Source: Candidatus Methylomirabilota bacterium
Lineage (GTDB): Bacteria > Methylomirabilota > Methylomirabilia > Methylomirabilales > 2-02-FULL-66-22
Assembly: GCA_016209735.1 (NCBI GenBank)
Contig: JACQVN010000030.1
Span: forward strand, 1-64,000
Reading direction: 5' to 3'
Length of the DNA: 64,000 nucleotides
Shown here: piece after piece, positions 9,286-18,045 of the stretch
Layout of the letters: the number at the start of each line of letters is the position of its first letter
Numbering within the stretch: the first letter of the stretch is position 1
Notes under the pieces: generated by a model
Seen by the model: only the letters and a program-made list of their open reading frames with translations
Databases searched by the model: none
Told to the model about the DNA's origin: nothing
Position numbers and translations under genes: made by a program

Positions 9286-9515
9286 GCGCTTGGCTCCGCA
9301 TCACCCAGCGCCGGAGCCGGATCGGCTCGACGCCCGGACAGCGCAAGACCCTGGACGGGCTGGGGCTCCGGCGGATCGGTTCGAGCGTGGTGCGGCCGGA
9401 TACCCCGGCCATCCGGGGGATGGTCTTCAAGGTGTGCCACCTGGTGAGCGTCGAGGCCGCCGCCCTTCCGGCGGGCCGCGGGGCGGCCGGGCCAGGCCAG
9501 GGTGCGGGAGCATGA
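9282..9515 (+). CDS. rpmD: 50S ribosomal protein L30
   Basis: A 77-residue L30: [42 protein letters not shown] and [11 protein letters not shown] cover the standard 58-60-residue fold. The last 15 or so residues are a Gly/Ala-rich tail without family support. It is coupled by ATGA to both rpsE and rplO. L30 is absent in some lineages, so its presence is mildly informative. Confidence 0.93.
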   Translation: MSAWLRITQRRSRIGSTPGQRKTLDGLGLRRIGSSVVRPDTPAIRGMVFKVCHLVSVEAAALPAGRGAAGPGQGAGA

Positions 9516-9958
9516 AGCTGCATGAGTTGAAGCCGGCGGCGGGGTCACGCCACCGCAAGAAGATCGTCGGTCGCGGTCCCGGATCGGGGCACGGCCAGAC
9601 GTCCGGGCGTGGGGAGAAGGGCCAGAAGTCCCGGTCGGGCGGCGGCAGCCATCCCTGGTTCGAGGGGGGCCAGCTCCCGCTGCATCGGCGGGTCCCCAAG
9701 CGGGGGTTCGTCAATATCTTCCGTCAGGTCGTCGCCATCCTGAACGTGGGAGATCTGGAGCGATTCGCCCCGGGCACGGCCGTGAGCCCGACGAGCCTCC
9801 AGGAGGCAGGCCTGGTGCCCGCCTCGGCGACCGCGGTGAAGATCCTCGGCAACGGGACCTTGAGCAAGGCACTCACGGTGACGGCCCACCGGTTCTCCAA
9901 GGGCGCCGCAGCCAAGATCGAGGCCGCCGGCGGCCGTGCCGAGGTCATCGCCGCGTGA
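9512..9958 (+). CDS. rplO: 50S ribosomal protein L15
   Basis: A 148-residue L15 starting [17 protein letters not shown] with the glycine-rich [20 protein letters not shown] region that threads through 23S rRNA, then [17 protein letters not shown]. The frame is open upstream through rpmD, but the ATG at 9512 is the family start, overlapping the rpmD stop by ATGA. Its stop overlaps the secY GTG at 9955-9958. Confidence 0.95.
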   Translation: MKLHELKPAAGSRHRKKIVGRGPGSGHGQTSGRGEKGQKSRSGGGSHPWFEGGQLPLHRRVPKRGFVNIFRQVVAILNVGDLERFAPGTAVSPTSLQEAGLVPASATAVKILGNGTLSKALTVTAHRFSKGAAAKIEAAGGRAEVIAA

Positions 9959-11262
9959 TCGAGCAGATCCAGAACATCTTCCGGGTCCCCGAACTGAAGC
10001 GCCGGGTGCTGTTCACCTGCGCCCTGCTCATCGTCTATCGGATCGGGGCGCACATCCCGACCCCCGGCATCGATGCGCATGCCTTGAAGCTGTTCTTCGA
10101 TCAGCAGGCGGGAAACCTGCTGGGCTTCTTCGACCTGTTCTCGGGAGGGGCCCTGCGCCGGCTCTCGGTCTTCGCTCTGGGAATCATGCCCTACATCTCC
10201 GCCTCCATCATCCTGCAGCTCCTGGCGGTGGTCGTGCCGGCCCTGGAGAAGCTCCAGAAGGAGGGGGAGCAGGGTCGGAAGAAGATCACCCAGTACACCC
10301 GCTACGGGACGGTGTTCCTCTCGGCGGTGCAGGGGCTGGGGATCGCCGTGGGCCTGGAGGGGATGCAGATCAAAGGGGCGGCGGTGGTGCCCCAGCCCGG
10401 CTGGGGCTTCCGGCTGCTCACCACCATCACCCTCACCGCCGGGACCATCTTTCTCATGTGGCTCGGAGAGCAGATCAGCGAGCGGGGCATCGGCAACGGC
10501 ATCTCGCTCCTGATCTTCGCGGGCATCATCGTGCGCCTGCCCGAGGCCATCGTGGCCTCCTGGACGCTGATCTCGCAGGGGGAGATGAACGTCCTGGTGT
10601 TCCTGCTGCTCCTGGTCATCATGGTGGCCGTGGTGGCGGGGGTCATCCTGATGACCCTGGGCCAGCGGCGCATCTCGGTGCAGTACGCCAAGCGGGTGGT
10701 CGGGCGGCGGGTCTACGGGGGACAGAGCACCCATATTCCCCTGCGGGTGAACACGGCCGGGGTCATTCCCGTGATCTTCGCCAGCTCCATCATCGCCTTT
10801 CCGGCGACCATCGCCCAGTTCGTGCCACACCCCTGGGCGCAGGCGGTTTCCTCCTGGCTGCAGTTTGGCGGCGTGCCGTACACCCTCCTGTATGCCGGGG
10901 GGATCATCTTTTTCACCTACTTCTACACGGCCATCATCTTCAATCCGACCGACGTGGCCGACAACATGAAGAAGTACGGCGGCTTCATCCCCGGCATCCG
11001 CCCGGGCAGCAAGACGGCCGAGTTCATCGAAAAGATCCTGGACCGGATCACCCTGGTGGGGGCCCTGTACCTGGCGGGGATTTCCATCCTGCCGGAGATC
11101 ATGATCACGCAACTCAACGTGCCGTTCTACTTCGGTGGCACCTCCCTCTTGATCGTGGTCGGCGTGGCGCTGGACACGGTCCAGCAAGTCGAGTCTCACC
11201 TGCTCATGCGGCACTACGAGGGCTTCCTGAAGAAGGCGCGGGTGCGGGGGCGCATCTCCTAG
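9955..11262 (+). CDS. secY: Protein translocase subunit SecY
   Basis: A 435-residue SecY, the ten-helix channel of the Sec translocon. [12 protein letters not shown] and the plug-proximal [20 protein letters not shown] follow TM1; the [18 protein letters not shown] and INPTD-like [20 protein letters not shown] loops are standard, and the cytoplasmic Arg of the C5 loop precedes the last two helices. The start is GTG at 9955 (GTGA overlap with rplO). The spc-operon position after rplO is conserved. Confidence 0.96.
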   Translation: MIEQIQNIFRVPELKRRVLFTCALLIVYRIGAHIPTPGIDAHALKLFFDQQAGNLLGFFDLFSGGALRRLSVFALGIMPYISASIILQLLAVVVPALEKLQKEGEQGRKKITQYTRYGTVFLSAVQGLGIAVGLEGMQIKGAAVVPQPGWGFRLLTTITLTAGTIFLMWLGEQISERGIGNGISLLIFAGIIVRLPEAIVASWTLISQGEMNVLVFLLLLVIMVAVVAGVILMTLGQRRISVQYAKRVVGRRVYGGQSTHIPLRVNTAGVIPVIFASSIIAFPATIAQFVPHPWAQAVSSWLQFGGVPYTLLYAGGIIFFTYFYTAIIFNPTDVADNMKKYGGFIPGIRPGSKTAEFIEKILDRITLVGALYLAGISILPEIMITQLNVPFYFGGTSLLIVVGVALDTVQQVESHLLMRHYEGFLKKARVRGRIS

Positions 11263-11289
11263 CCTCACGCCGGAAGCGGAGGAGGCGAC

Positions 11290-11934
11290 ATGCGGATCGT
11301 GCTGCTGGGCCCCCCGGGTTCGGGCAAAGGAACGCAGGCCAAAGTGCTCACGGAGCGGCTCAAGGTTCCCCAGATCTCGACCGGGGACATGCTGCGGGCT
11401 GCGGTGGCGGCCGGCACCTCCCTCGGACGCGAGGCCAAGGCCGTCATGGAGCGAGGCGCCTTGGTACCGGACGCGGTGATCGTCGGGCTGGTGCGGGAGC
11501 GGATCGCCCAGACGGACTGCCGGACGGGCTACATCCTGGACGGCTTTCCCCGCACAGCGGCCCAAGCCGAAGCCCTGGACACGATGCTGAGGGAGCTCCA
11601 GACGCCCCTGGATTCTGTGCTCAGCCTCACGGTTCCCGCCGAGGAGGTGGTGGAGCGGATCGCCGGACGCCGGACCTGCCGGGGTTGCGGGCGGATGTAC
11701 CACATCCGCTACTCCCCAACGAAGGAGGCCGGTCGCTGCGACGCCTGCGGCGGCGAGACCTACCAGCGGGACGACGACGGGGAGGAGACCGTGCGCCGCC
11801 GGATGCAGGTCTACACCGAGCAGACAGCGCCCCTGGAGGCCCACTACGAGCGGCAGGGGCTCCTCAGGCGTGTTCCCGGCACCGGGCGGATCGGGGAGAT
11901 CACCGAGCATCTGCTCCAGACTCTGGGCGTCTGA
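11290..11934 (+). CDS. adk: Adenylate kinase, zinc-LID type
   Basis: A 214-residue adenylate kinase (ATP + AMP to 2 ADP). The P-loop GPPGSGKGTQ is at residues 7-16, the AMP-binding STGDMLR follows, and LDGFPRTAAQAEAL is present. The LID carries a four-cysteine zinc site (Cys130, Cys133, Cys150, Cys153) as in Gram-positive and many non-proteobacterial enzymes. It lies 27 bp after secY and 3 bp before map, the usual secY-adk-map order. Confidence 0.96.
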   Translation: MRIVLLGPPGSGKGTQAKVLTERLKVPQISTGDMLRAAVAAGTSLGREAKAVMERGALVPDAVIVGLVRERIAQTDCRTGYILDGFPRTAAQAEALDTMLRELQTPLDSVLSLTVPAEEVVERIAGRRTCRGCGRMYHIRYSPTKEAGRCDACGGETYQRDDDGEETVRRRMQVYTEQTAPLEAHYERQGLLRRVPGTGRIGEITEHLLQTLGV

Positions 11935-11937
11935 ACG

Positions 11938-12714
11938 ATGCAGGAACGGATCATCCTGAAGGCTCCCTGGGAGCTGGAGATTCTGCGCCGCAGCAACCGG
12001 CTGGTGGCCGAGGCGCTCCAGGAGTTGATCGGGATGGTCCGGCCGGGCGTGACCACGCTGGAGCTGGATCGCTTTGCCGAGGCGTATCTTGTCCGGCGGG
12101 GCGCCCGACCGGCGTTCAAGGGGTACCGGGACTACCCGTTCACGCTGTGCACGTCGGTGAACGAGGTCGTGGTCCACGGCCTGCCGTCGGCCAAGCCCCT
12201 CCGGGCGGGCGATATCCTCAGTCTGGACATGGGGGCGGTGGTGGACGGCTACTACGGGGACGCGGCCGTGACCGTCCCGGTGGGGCCGATCTCCCCCGAG
12301 GCGGCCCGGCTCCTCCAGGTGGGACGGGAGTCCCTGGGGCGAGCCATCGCCGCGACCCAGCCGGGGGCCAGGTTGACGGATATCTCGCGGGCGATCCAGA
12401 CCCACGTGGAGGCCCAGGGGTGCTCGGTGGTGCGGGTTTTCGTGGGGCACGGGATCGGCCGGGCCCTGCACGAGGCGCCGCAGATTCCTAACTTCGTGGA
12501 GCCGGGGCAGGGACGGGGGCCCGTGCTGAAGCCCGGGATGGTGCTGGCCATCGAGCCCATGATCACTGCCGGCGGGCCGGAGGTGAAGGTGCTGGAGGAC
12601 CGCTGGACGGCGGTGACGGTGGACGGCTCCCTGGCGGCTCATTTCGAGCATACCGTGGCGCTCACGGAGCGCGGGACCGAGGTCCTGACGGCCGGGGATG
12701 GGCATTCGGGGTGA
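11938..12714 (+). CDS. map: Methionine aminopeptidase, type I
   Basis: A 258-residue MetAP that removes the initiator methionine from nascent proteins. The dimetal ligands are visible in order: Asp in LSLDMGAVVDGYYGD (two aspartates), His in VGHGIGRALHEAPQIPNF, Glu in AIEPMI and Glu in HFEHTVALTERG. VNEVVVHGLP supplies the substrate-side histidine. There is no N-terminal zinc-finger extension, so it is the short bacterial form. It follows adk by 3 bp. Confidence 0.95.
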   Translation: MQERIILKAPWELEILRRSNRLVAEALQELIGMVRPGVTTLELDRFAEAYLVRRGARPAFKGYRDYPFTLCTSVNEVVVHGLPSAKPLRAGDILSLDMGAVVDGYYGDAAVTVPVGPISPEAARLLQVGRESLGRAIAATQPGARLTDISRAIQTHVEAQGCSVVRVFVGHGIGRALHEAPQIPNFVEPGQGRGPVLKPGMVLAIEPMITAGGPEVKVLEDRWTAVTVDGSLAAHFEHTVALTERGTEVLTAGDGHSG

Positions 12715-12750
12715 GGCGCGGGCGGGCGACCCGCGGGGGATGGCAGGCGA

Positions 12751-12969
12751 ATGGCCAAAGAAGAGGCGGTGGAGGTCGAAGGCACGGTGGTGGAGCCTCT
12801 CCCCAACGCCATGTTCCGTGTCGAGCTGGAGACCGGACACAAGGTTCTGGCCCACATCTCCGGCAAGATGCGGATGCACTTCATCCGGATCCTGCCCGGG
12901 GATCGAGTGATCGTCGAGCTGTCCCCCTACGATCTCACCCGGGGGCGAATCATCTACCGCTACAAGTAA
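12751..12969 (+). CDS. infA: Translation initiation factor IF-1
   Basis: A 72-residue IF-1, exactly family length, a single OB-fold: [37 protein letters not shown] and [15 protein letters not shown]-1 blocks the A site during 30S initiation. The ATG at 12751 follows GGGGGATGGCAGGCGA. map-infA-rpmJ is the standard junction between the spc and alpha operons. Confidence 0.97.
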   Translation: MAKEEAVEVEGTVVEPLPNAMFRVELETGHKVLAHISGKMRMHFIRILPGDRVIVELSPYDLTRGRIIYRYK

Positions 12970-13036
12970 TCCCGGCGTGCCCTGCCGGGCCTGAGGGAAG
13001 CGGCGGGGCGGCGGGGACGGGAGGGCAGGTGCGCGG

Positions 13037-13150
13037 ATGAAGGTGCGGTCGTCGGTGAAACCGATGTGTGAGAAGTGCAAGATCATCAGGCGCAAAGGGG
13101 TCATCCGGATCCTGTGCGAGAACCCCAAGCACAAGCAGCGGCAGGGGTGA
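13037..13150 (+). CDS. rpmJ: 50S ribosomal protein L36
   Basis: A 37-codon gene: [37 protein letters not shown] and stop TGA 13148-13150. The zinc ligands Cys11, Cys14, Cys27 and His32 are all present, so this is the zinc-containing L36 form. The upstream GGGAGGGCAGGTGCGCGG supplies a ribosome-binding site. It sits between infA and rpsM as expected. A large inverted repeat follows immediately. Confidence 0.95.
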   Translation: MKVRSSVKPMCEKCKIIRRKGVIRILCENPKHKQRQG

Positions 13151-13155
13151 TCCCA

Positions 13156-13250
13156 ATGCGGAATGCGGAATGGCGAATGCGGAATGCGAGGCGGAGCGGT
13201 GCGGGGGCGGGTCCTCATTCCGCATTCCGAATTCCGCGTTCCGCATTCCA
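13156..13250 (+). repeat. Large inverted repeat of GGAATGC units between rpmJ and rpsM
   Basis: The left arm (13156-13190) is a tandem array of AATGCGG/GAATGCGG units; the right arm (13213-13250) is the complementary CATTCCG/CGCATTCCG array. The arms complement each other over about 35 bp with a few mismatches and a 22-nt GC-rich loop. The structure would form a long hairpin in the alpha-operon mRNA upstream of rpsM. The right arm also contains GAATTC-like and GCGTTCC variants, i.e. degenerate repeat units. Confidence 0.8.
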
Positions 13251-13265
13251 GGGTAGGAGGCGGAT

Positions 13266-13661
13266 GTGGCCAGAATAGCGGGGGTGGATCTGCCCCGGGA
13301 GAAGCGGCTGGAGGTGGCGCTGACCTACATATTCGGGGTCGGCCGCTCCCTGTCCAGGCGGATCCTGAGCGAGGCGGAGGTCAGCGAGGATGTCCGGGTG
13401 AAGGATCTGACGGAAGATCAGGTCAACAAGCTTCGCCGGGTGATCGAGGGCGGATACCGGGTCGAGGGGGATCTGAAGCGCCAGGTCTCCATGGACGTGA
13501 AGCGGCTGATGGACATCGGCTGCTACCGCGGCCTCCGCCACCGGCGGGGGCTCCCCGCCCGCGGGCAGCGCACGCGCACCAACGCCCGGACCCGCAAGGG
13601 CCCGCGGCGCGGCGTGGGCGTCAAGAAGTCCGGCAAGGCGACCCCGGCGGCGAAGTCGTAG
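13266..13661 (+). CDS. rpsM: 30S ribosomal protein S13
   Basis: A 131-residue S13, GTG start at 13266 after TAGGAGGCGGAT. It begins [20 protein letters not shown] and ends with the conserved [16 protein letters not shown] and RTRKGPRRG tail that reaches the tRNA sites. S13 and S19 form the head bridge to the 50S. Its TAG stop is part of the left arm of the hairpin 13660-13700. Confidence 0.96.
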   Translation: MARIAGVDLPREKRLEVALTYIFGVGRSLSRRILSEAEVSEDVRVKDLTEDQVNKLRRVIEGGYRVEGDLKRQVSMDVKRLMDIGCYRGLRHRRGLPARGQRTRTNARTRKGPRRGVGVKKSGKATPAAKS

Positions 13662-13700
13662 CCCGGATGCTTCGCCAAAAGACGGCGAAGAATCCGGGCT
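13660..13700 (+). repeat. Stem-loop overlapping the rpsM stop codon
   Basis: AGCCCGGATGCTTCGCC (13660-13676) pairs with GGCGAAGAATCCGGGCT (13684-13700), 16 of 17 positions, with loop AAAAGAC. The left arm begins within the rpsM TAG. It is followed by TAAGCGGC, not a U-run. It is related in sequence to the hairpin at 5503-5537 and to the AGCCCGCATGAT hairpin 50 bp downstream. Confidence 0.78.
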
Positions 13701-13751
13701 TAAGCGGCATCCGAATCCGTCCGGGGCCGGCGGCTCCGAGGGTTTCTGTTA

Positions 13752-13792
13752 AGCCCGCATGATCCCCGGCAGTTTGGTGAATCATGCGGGCT
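13752..13792 (+). repeat. Stem-loop immediately before the rpsK ribosome-binding site
   Basis: A perfect 12-bp stem AGCCCGCATGAT (13752-13763) and ATCATGCGGGCT (13781-13792) encloses a 17-nt loop. The rpsK Shine-Dalgarno GGAGGGAGG begins within two bases of the stem, so folding could modulate initiation. The arm sequence resembles the neighbouring AGCCCGGAT hairpin. Confidence 0.78.
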
Positions 13793-13803
13793 GGAGGGAG
13801 GGA

Positions 13804-14208
13804 ATGGCGACACCGACGAAGCGACCGGCGCCCGTCCGGCCCGGCAAGAAGGAAGGCCGCGGAGTCACCCACGGCATCGCCTGCGTTCAGGCGACGTTCA
13901 ACAATACCATCGTGACCATCACCGATGGGGCCGGCAACGTCGTCACCTGGGCCAGCGCGGGCAGCGTGGGGTTCAAGGGATCGCGCAAGAGCACCCCGTT
14001 CGCGGCCCAGATGGCGGCAGAGAGCGCCGCGCAGAAGGCCATCGGACAGGGCCTGAAGGAGGTGCGGGTTTTTGTGAAGGGGCCGGGGGCCGGTCGGGAA
14101 GCGGCAATCCGCTCCCTCCAGGCGGCCGGGTTGGAGATCACGGCCATCAAGGACGTCACCCCGATTCCCCACAACGGCTGCCGCCCCCGGAAACGGCGGC
14201 GAGTCTAG
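13804..14208 (+). CDS. rpsK: 30S ribosomal protein S11
   Basis: A 134-residue S11: [58 protein letters not shown] and the C-terminal [15 protein letters not shown], which lies by the E-site mRNA. An upstream in-frame ATG at 13759 falls inside a hairpin and is rejected; the ATG at 13804 follows GGAGGGAGGGA. Confidence 0.96.
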   Translation: MATPTKRPAPVRPGKKEGRGVTHGIACVQATFNNTIVTITDGAGNVVTWASAGSVGFKGSRKSTPFAAQMAAESAAQKAIGQGLKEVRVFVKGPGAGREAAIRSLQAAGLEITAIKDVTPIPHNGCRPRKRRRV

Positions 14209-14225
14209 GAGAGCGTGCTGCCGTT

Positions 14226-14254
14226 GTGCCGGGGCCCCCGGGGGGCCCCGGCAC
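14226..14254 (+). repeat. Very GC-rich stem-loop between rpsK and rpsD
   Basis: A perfect 13-bp stem GTGCCGGGGCCCC (14226-14238) with its complement at 14242-14254 and a 3-nt loop. All but two pairs are G-C, so the RNA hairpin would be extremely stable. It is followed by a GC-rich spacer and AAGGAG before rpsD, with no U-run, arguing against a classical terminator. Confidence 0.78.
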
Positions 14255-14284
14255 CGCGGGAGCGCCGCCCAAGGAGTAGGGTCC

Positions 14285-14911
14285 GTGGCACGACACACCG
14301 ATCCGGTCTGCAAGCTTTGCCGTCGCGAAGGGATGAAGCTGTTCCTGAAGGGGGACCGCTGCTACTCGGTGAAGTGCGCCGTCGAGAAGCGCAATTACCC
14401 GCCGGGGGAGCACGGCCAGCGCCGTTCCAAGCCCACGGAATACGCCCAGCAGCTCCGCGAGAAGCAGAAGATGAAGCGGATCTATGGCGTGCAGGAGACC
14501 CAGTTCCGCACCTACTTCCAGAAGGCCGAGCACCAGAAGGGCGTCACCGGCGAGAACCTGGTCCGACTCCTGGAGCAGCGGTTGGACAACGTGGTCCACC
14601 GGCTGGGATTCGCCGCCTCCCGGGCCCAGGCTCGGGTCCTCATCGGCCAGGGGCATTTCCAGGTCAACGGCCGGCGCGCCACCGTCCCCTCCCTGCTGTT
14701 GAAGGCGGGGGACGCGGTGGAGGTCGCGCCGCGGAGCCGGGAACTCGTCGCCATCGCCGGGGCGCTGGAAGGGGCCAAGAAGCGGCGCGTGCCCTCCTGG
14801 CTGGAGATGGATGCGGCCAATCTCAAGGGGGTCTTGCGAACGCTGCCGAGCAAGGACGAGCTGGCGATTCCGGTGCAGGAGCAGTTGGTGGTCGCGCTGT
14901 ATTCGAAGTGA
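14285..14911 (+). CDS. rpsD: 30S ribosomal protein S4, zinc-containing form
   Basis: A 208-residue S4, GTG start at 14285. The N-terminal zinc cluster is intact (Cys9, Cys12, Cys26, Cys31), followed by [11 protein letters not shown] and a central S4 RNA-binding domain ([32 protein letters not shown]). S4 is a primary 16S binder and, in enterobacteria, the alpha-operon repressor. It follows rpsK after a strong stem-loop. Confidence 0.96.
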   Translation: MARHTDPVCKLCRREGMKLFLKGDRCYSVKCAVEKRNYPPGEHGQRRSKPTEYAQQLREKQKMKRIYGVQETQFRTYFQKAEHQKGVTGENLVRLLEQRLDNVVHRLGFAASRAQARVLIGQGHFQVNGRRATVPSLLLKAGDAVEVAPRSRELVAIAGALEGAKKRRVPSWLEMDAANLKGVLRTLPSKDELAIPVQEQLVVALYSK

Positions 14912-14933
14912 GACGGCGAGGGAGAGGCTGCGC

Positions 14934-15938
14934 ATGCAGAAGTTCAAGGGATTCCAGAAGCCCAAGCGGCTCGAGTGCGAGCTGGAAACGCTGACCAGCA
15001 CGTACGGCAAGTTCGTGGCCGAGCCGTTGGAGCGCGGATTCGGACTGACTCTGGGGAACTCCCTGCGTCGGGTGCTGCTCTCCTCCATCGAGGGGGCGGC
15101 CATCACCACCGTGCGCGTCGCGGGGGTTCTCCACGAGTTCTCGACGGTCCCCGGCGTGAAGGAGGATGTTACCGACATCATCCTCAACCTGAAGCAGCTC
15201 CGGCTGAAGCTCAGCGGGGACGCCCCCCGTACCCTCAGCCTGCGGGCGGCGGGGGAAGGGGAGGTCCGCGCCTCCCAGATCACTGCGGACCCCACCGTGG
15301 AGATCCTGACTCCCGACCTCTACCTCTGTTCCCTGGACAAGGACGGTCGGCTGGACATGGAGCTGGAGGTGCGGCACGGCCGCGGCTACGTGCCGGCCGA
15401 GCGGAACAAGCGGGAGGGCATGCCGGTCGATGTCATGCCCATCGATGCCATCTTCTCGCCCATCCGAAAGGTGAACTTCCAGGTGGAGGATACCCGGGTC
15501 GGGCAGGCCACGGACTACAACAAGCTCATCCTGGAGGTGTGGACGGACGGCTCGGTGCTCCCGCAGGACGCCGTCGCCTACGCGGCCAAGATCCTCAAAG
15601 ACCACCTCACCATCTTCATCAACTTCGAGGAAGAGGCGGAGACCGAGGAAGAGACCGTGGACGAGAGCCGGGACCGGATGCTGGATAACCTCAGTCGCCC
15701 CGTCGACGAGCTGGAACTCTCCGTGCGGTCCGCCAACTGCCTGAAGAATTCGAATATCCGGCACATCTACGAGTTGGTGGAGAAGACCGAAGCGGAGATG
15801 CTGAAGACCAAGAACTTCGGCCGCAAGTCCCTGAACGAAATCAAGGAGATTCTGGCGAACATGGGCCTGCACCTGGGCATGAAGCTGGACGGCCTGCCCG
15901 TGGGCGACGCCGCCAGGCGGAAAACGGCCAAGGGCTAG
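14934..15938 (+). CDS. rpoA: RNA polymerase subunit alpha
   Basis: A 334-residue alpha subunit. The N-terminal dimerisation domain has [20 protein letters not shown] and [21 protein letters not shown] Glu-rich linker near residues 225-240 leads to the C-terminal domain with the DNA/activator-contacting [20 protein letters not shown] and [13 protein letters not shown] helices. The ATG at 14934 is 22 bp after rpsD; the frame is open upstream inside rpsD, but homology begins here. Confidence 0.97.
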   Translation: MQKFKGFQKPKRLECELETLTSTYGKFVAEPLERGFGLTLGNSLRRVLLSSIEGAAITTVRVAGVLHEFSTVPGVKEDVTDIILNLKQLRLKLSGDAPRTLSLRAAGEGEVRASQITADPTVEILTPDLYLCSLDKDGRLDMELEVRHGRGYVPAERNKREGMPVDVMPIDAIFSPIRKVNFQVEDTRVGQATDYNKLILEVWTDGSVLPQDAVAYAAKILKDHLTIFINFEEEAETEEETVDESRDRMLDNLSRPVDELELSVRSANCLKNSNIRHIYELVEKTEAEMLKTKNFGRKSLNEIKEILANMGLHLGMKLDGLPVGDAARRKTAKG

Positions 15939-15972
15939 CGCGGACGGCGCAATTCGGGGGAGACCAACGGCC

Positions 15973-16461
15973 ATGCGGCATCGCAGAGCGGGGCGGAAAC
16001 TCGGTCGGACCACGGCCCACCGGGAGATGATGATGCGGAACCTGGTGACCTCCCTGGTCCTGTACGAAAAGATCATCACCACGGCGGCCAAGGCCAAAGA
16101 GCTTCGTCGGGTGGCGGAGCGGCTGGTCACCTTGGCCAAGCGCGGTGACCTCCACGCCCGGCGGCAGGCAGCCGAGGTGCTGAACGACGAGAAGGCGGTC
16201 AAGAAGATATTCGAGAGTCTGGGAGGACGCTACCAGGAGCGCAATGGCGGGTACACCCGCATCACCAAACTGGACTACCGGATGGGGGACGGGGCGCCCC
16301 TGGCCGCCATCGAGTTCGTCGGTGCGGAGGTTCCTGCCGAGGCCAAGAAACCCAAGGCGAAGGCCAAGGGTCCCGAGTCGGCCGAGGCGGGAACGGGACG
16401 GCGCAGAAGGCGCCGCCGGCGCAAGGCGGAGGCTCCGGCGGCGGCCGGCGCGGAAGGCTGA
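15973..16461 (+). CDS. rplQ: 50S ribosomal protein L17 with basic C-terminal tail
   Basis: A 162-residue L17. The core ([20 protein letters not shown] to about residue 118) is standard. The last 40 or so residues form a Lys/Ala/Pro tail with a run of eight arginines, likely disordered and rRNA-interacting. It is the last gene of the alpha operon, lies 34 bp after rpoA, and a terminator-like hairpin follows 29 bp downstream. Confidence 0.95.
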   Translation: MRHRRAGRKLGRTTAHREMMMRNLVTSLVLYEKIITTAAKAKELRRVAERLVTLAKRGDLHARRQAAEVLNDEKAVKKIFESLGGRYQERNGGYTRITKLDYRMGDGAPLAAIEFVGAEVPAEAKKPKAKAKGPESAEAGTGRRRRRRRRKAEAPAAAGAEG

Positions 16462-16490
16462 GCGTCCGGTGTCTCCGGCATGAGCGAATT

Positions 16491-16524
16491 ACGCCCTTCC
16501 ACAGCGGATTGCGGAAGGGCGTTT
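16491..16524 (+). terminator. Probable rho-independent terminator of the ribosomal/rpoA operon
   Basis: A perfect 10-bp stem ACGCCCTTCC (16491-16500) and GGAAGGGCGT (16513-16522) with a 12-nt loop, followed by TTTGCATT. The U-run is short but present, unlike the internal hairpins of this operon, and it sits right after rplQ, where the ribosomal cluster ends. Confidence 0.65.
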
Positions 16525-16558
16525 GCATTCCGGCGGCCGGGCGGCACGGGGAATCCCC

Positions 16559-17812
16559 ATGGATGTGCTCCTGAAGTACGGACACCGGAATCAGGTCTGC
16601 CGATTCCCGGAGGCGGGGGTAAAGCTTTGCATCCTGCGGCCGGGCCGCCAGGCCGCGGTGGCCGACGAGACGGCGGCCCTGCGCGCCGCGCTGGCCCAAC
16701 CCGTGGGGAGTCCCCGGCTGTCGGCCCTGGTCTCTCCAGGTCAGACGGTGGCCGTGGTCACCTCGGACATCACCCGGCCGTGTCCATCGCACCGCCTCGT
16801 GCCGCCGGTCCTGGGCGAACTGAATGCGGCGGGGGTGACCGACGACGACGTCCTGGTGGTGCTGGGCCTCGGCGTCCACCGCCCGCACACGGCAAAGGAG
16901 CGGGAGCGGCTGGTCGGACCCGCCGTGGCAAAGCGGGTGCGCTGCATCGACTCTGACCCACAGGACGTGGCGCGCGTCGGGGTCACGCGGCAGGGAACGC
17001 CCGTGGAGGTGTTCCGCCCGGTGCTCGCTGCGGATGTCCGGATCTGCCTGGGGGTGATCGAGTACCATTACTTCGCCGGGTACAGCGGCGGCCTGAAAGC
17101 CCTGGTTCCCGGCGTCTCGAGCGCCGCCACGATCCAGGCCACGCACCGTCGCATGACGGAGCCCCACGCCGTCGCCGGCGTCCTGGAGGGCAACCCGGTG
17201 CGCGCGGATCTCGATGAAGCCGGCGAGCTGATCGGCGCCTCCTTCCTGCTGAACGTGGTGGTGGACGAGGAGCACAGGATCGTCAAGGCCGTGGCCGGGC
17301 AGCCGCGCCTCGCCCATCAGGCGGGATGCCGGGCCCTGGATGCCTTCGGGCGGGCGCTCGTGGATCGGCCTGCTGACTTGGTCGTGGTGGGTGCGGGGGG
17401 CGCCCCCAAGGACCTCAATCTGTATCAGGCGCAAAAGGCCCTGGACAACGCCCGGCACGTGGTCCGGCCCGGCGGTGTCATCCTCCTGGTGGCGGAGTGC
17501 CCGGAGGGGCTGGGGAGCGAGACCTTCGCCGCCTGGATGCGGGATCCGGGCGGCCCGAGCGCCATCCTGGCGCGGATCCACCGGGAATTCGTGCTGGGGG
17601 GGCACAAGGCCGCGGCGGTGGCCCAGGCCATGACGCGGGCCGAGGTAGCCCTGGTCTCCGCCATCCCACCCCAGGAGGCCCGGAGTTACGGCTTCCACCC
17701 CTACGACAGCGTGGAGGCGGCCCTGGCCGCGGCCCTGGCCAAGCTCCCTCCGGATCCGCTGGTCGTGGTGATGCCCGAGGGGGGCGCTCTCCTGCCGGCC
17801 GTGTCGAGTTGA
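16559..17812 (+). CDS. larA: LarA-family nickel-pincer racemase (lactate racemase-like)
   Basis: A 417-residue protein of the LarA/DUF2088 family, which racemises lactate or related 2-hydroxy acids using a Ni-pincer nucleotide cofactor attached to lysine. His107 (GLGVHRPHT), His170 and Lys180 (EYHYFAGYSGGLKALVPG) and His196 (ATHRRMT) keep the spacing of the catalytic and cofactor residues His108, His174, Lys184 and His200 of the Lactobacillus plantarum enzyme, so it looks active. The cofactor-synthesis genes larB, larC and larE are not in the window. The exact substrate is unknown, since LarA homologues act on several hydroxy acids. It is the first gene after the ribosomal terminator. Confidence 0.85.
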   Translation: MDVLLKYGHRNQVCRFPEAGVKLCILRPGRQAAVADETAALRAALAQPVGSPRLSALVSPGQTVAVVTSDITRPCPSHRLVPPVLGELNAAGVTDDDVLVVLGLGVHRPHTAKERERLVGPAVAKRVRCIDSDPQDVARVGVTRQGTPVEVFRPVLAADVRICLGVIEYHYFAGYSGGLKALVPGVSSAATIQATHRRMTEPHAVAGVLEGNPVRADLDEAGELIGASFLLNVVVDEEHRIVKAVAGQPRLAHQAGCRALDAFGRALVDRPADLVVVGAGGAPKDLNLYQAQKALDNARHVVRPGGVILLVAECPEGLGSETFAAWMRDPGGPSAILARIHREFVLGGHKAAAVAQAMTRAEVALVSAIPPQEARSYGFHPYDSVEAALAAALAKLPPDPLVVVMPEGGALLPAVSS

Positions 17813-17895
17813 AGGACGGGGCGAGGAAGGTGCGACCGACCGGTCTGGCGCCCGCAGGAGTTTTCCCTTGCACGGCTCCCGGGGAGTGTGCTAGC

Positions 17896-17924
17896 TGGTT
17901 CTTGCGCTGATGGCGCAAGAACCA
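17896..17924 (+). repeat. GGTTCTTGCGC-type palindrome between larA and the EF-G paralogue
   Basis: A perfect 12-bp inverted repeat TGGTTCTTGCGC (17896-17907) and its complement (17913-17924) with loop TGATG. It is one of at least six related palindromes in this window (8222-8361, 25336, 25554, 51916). No U-run follows. The 233-bp gap otherwise shows nothing recognisable. Confidence 0.82.
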
Positions 17925-18045
17925 AACCAGTCCAAGAGTCAGGGGTGAGAAACTACGGGCGTACGGGCATGACGGCGTGGACTCCGCGGGGCTTTCCCCG
18001 CGAGGGGCTCCGTCCTGTGGCATCCGCATATCCACGAGGGGAACA

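Noticed and set aside
9724-13218. A very long open frame (over 1100 codons) on the minus strand opposite rplO, secY, adk, map and infA
   Set aside because: It is the antisense of well-supported genes in high-GC DNA, where shadow frames are common. Its translation is low-complexity His/Arg/Pro-rich and has no ribosome-binding site.
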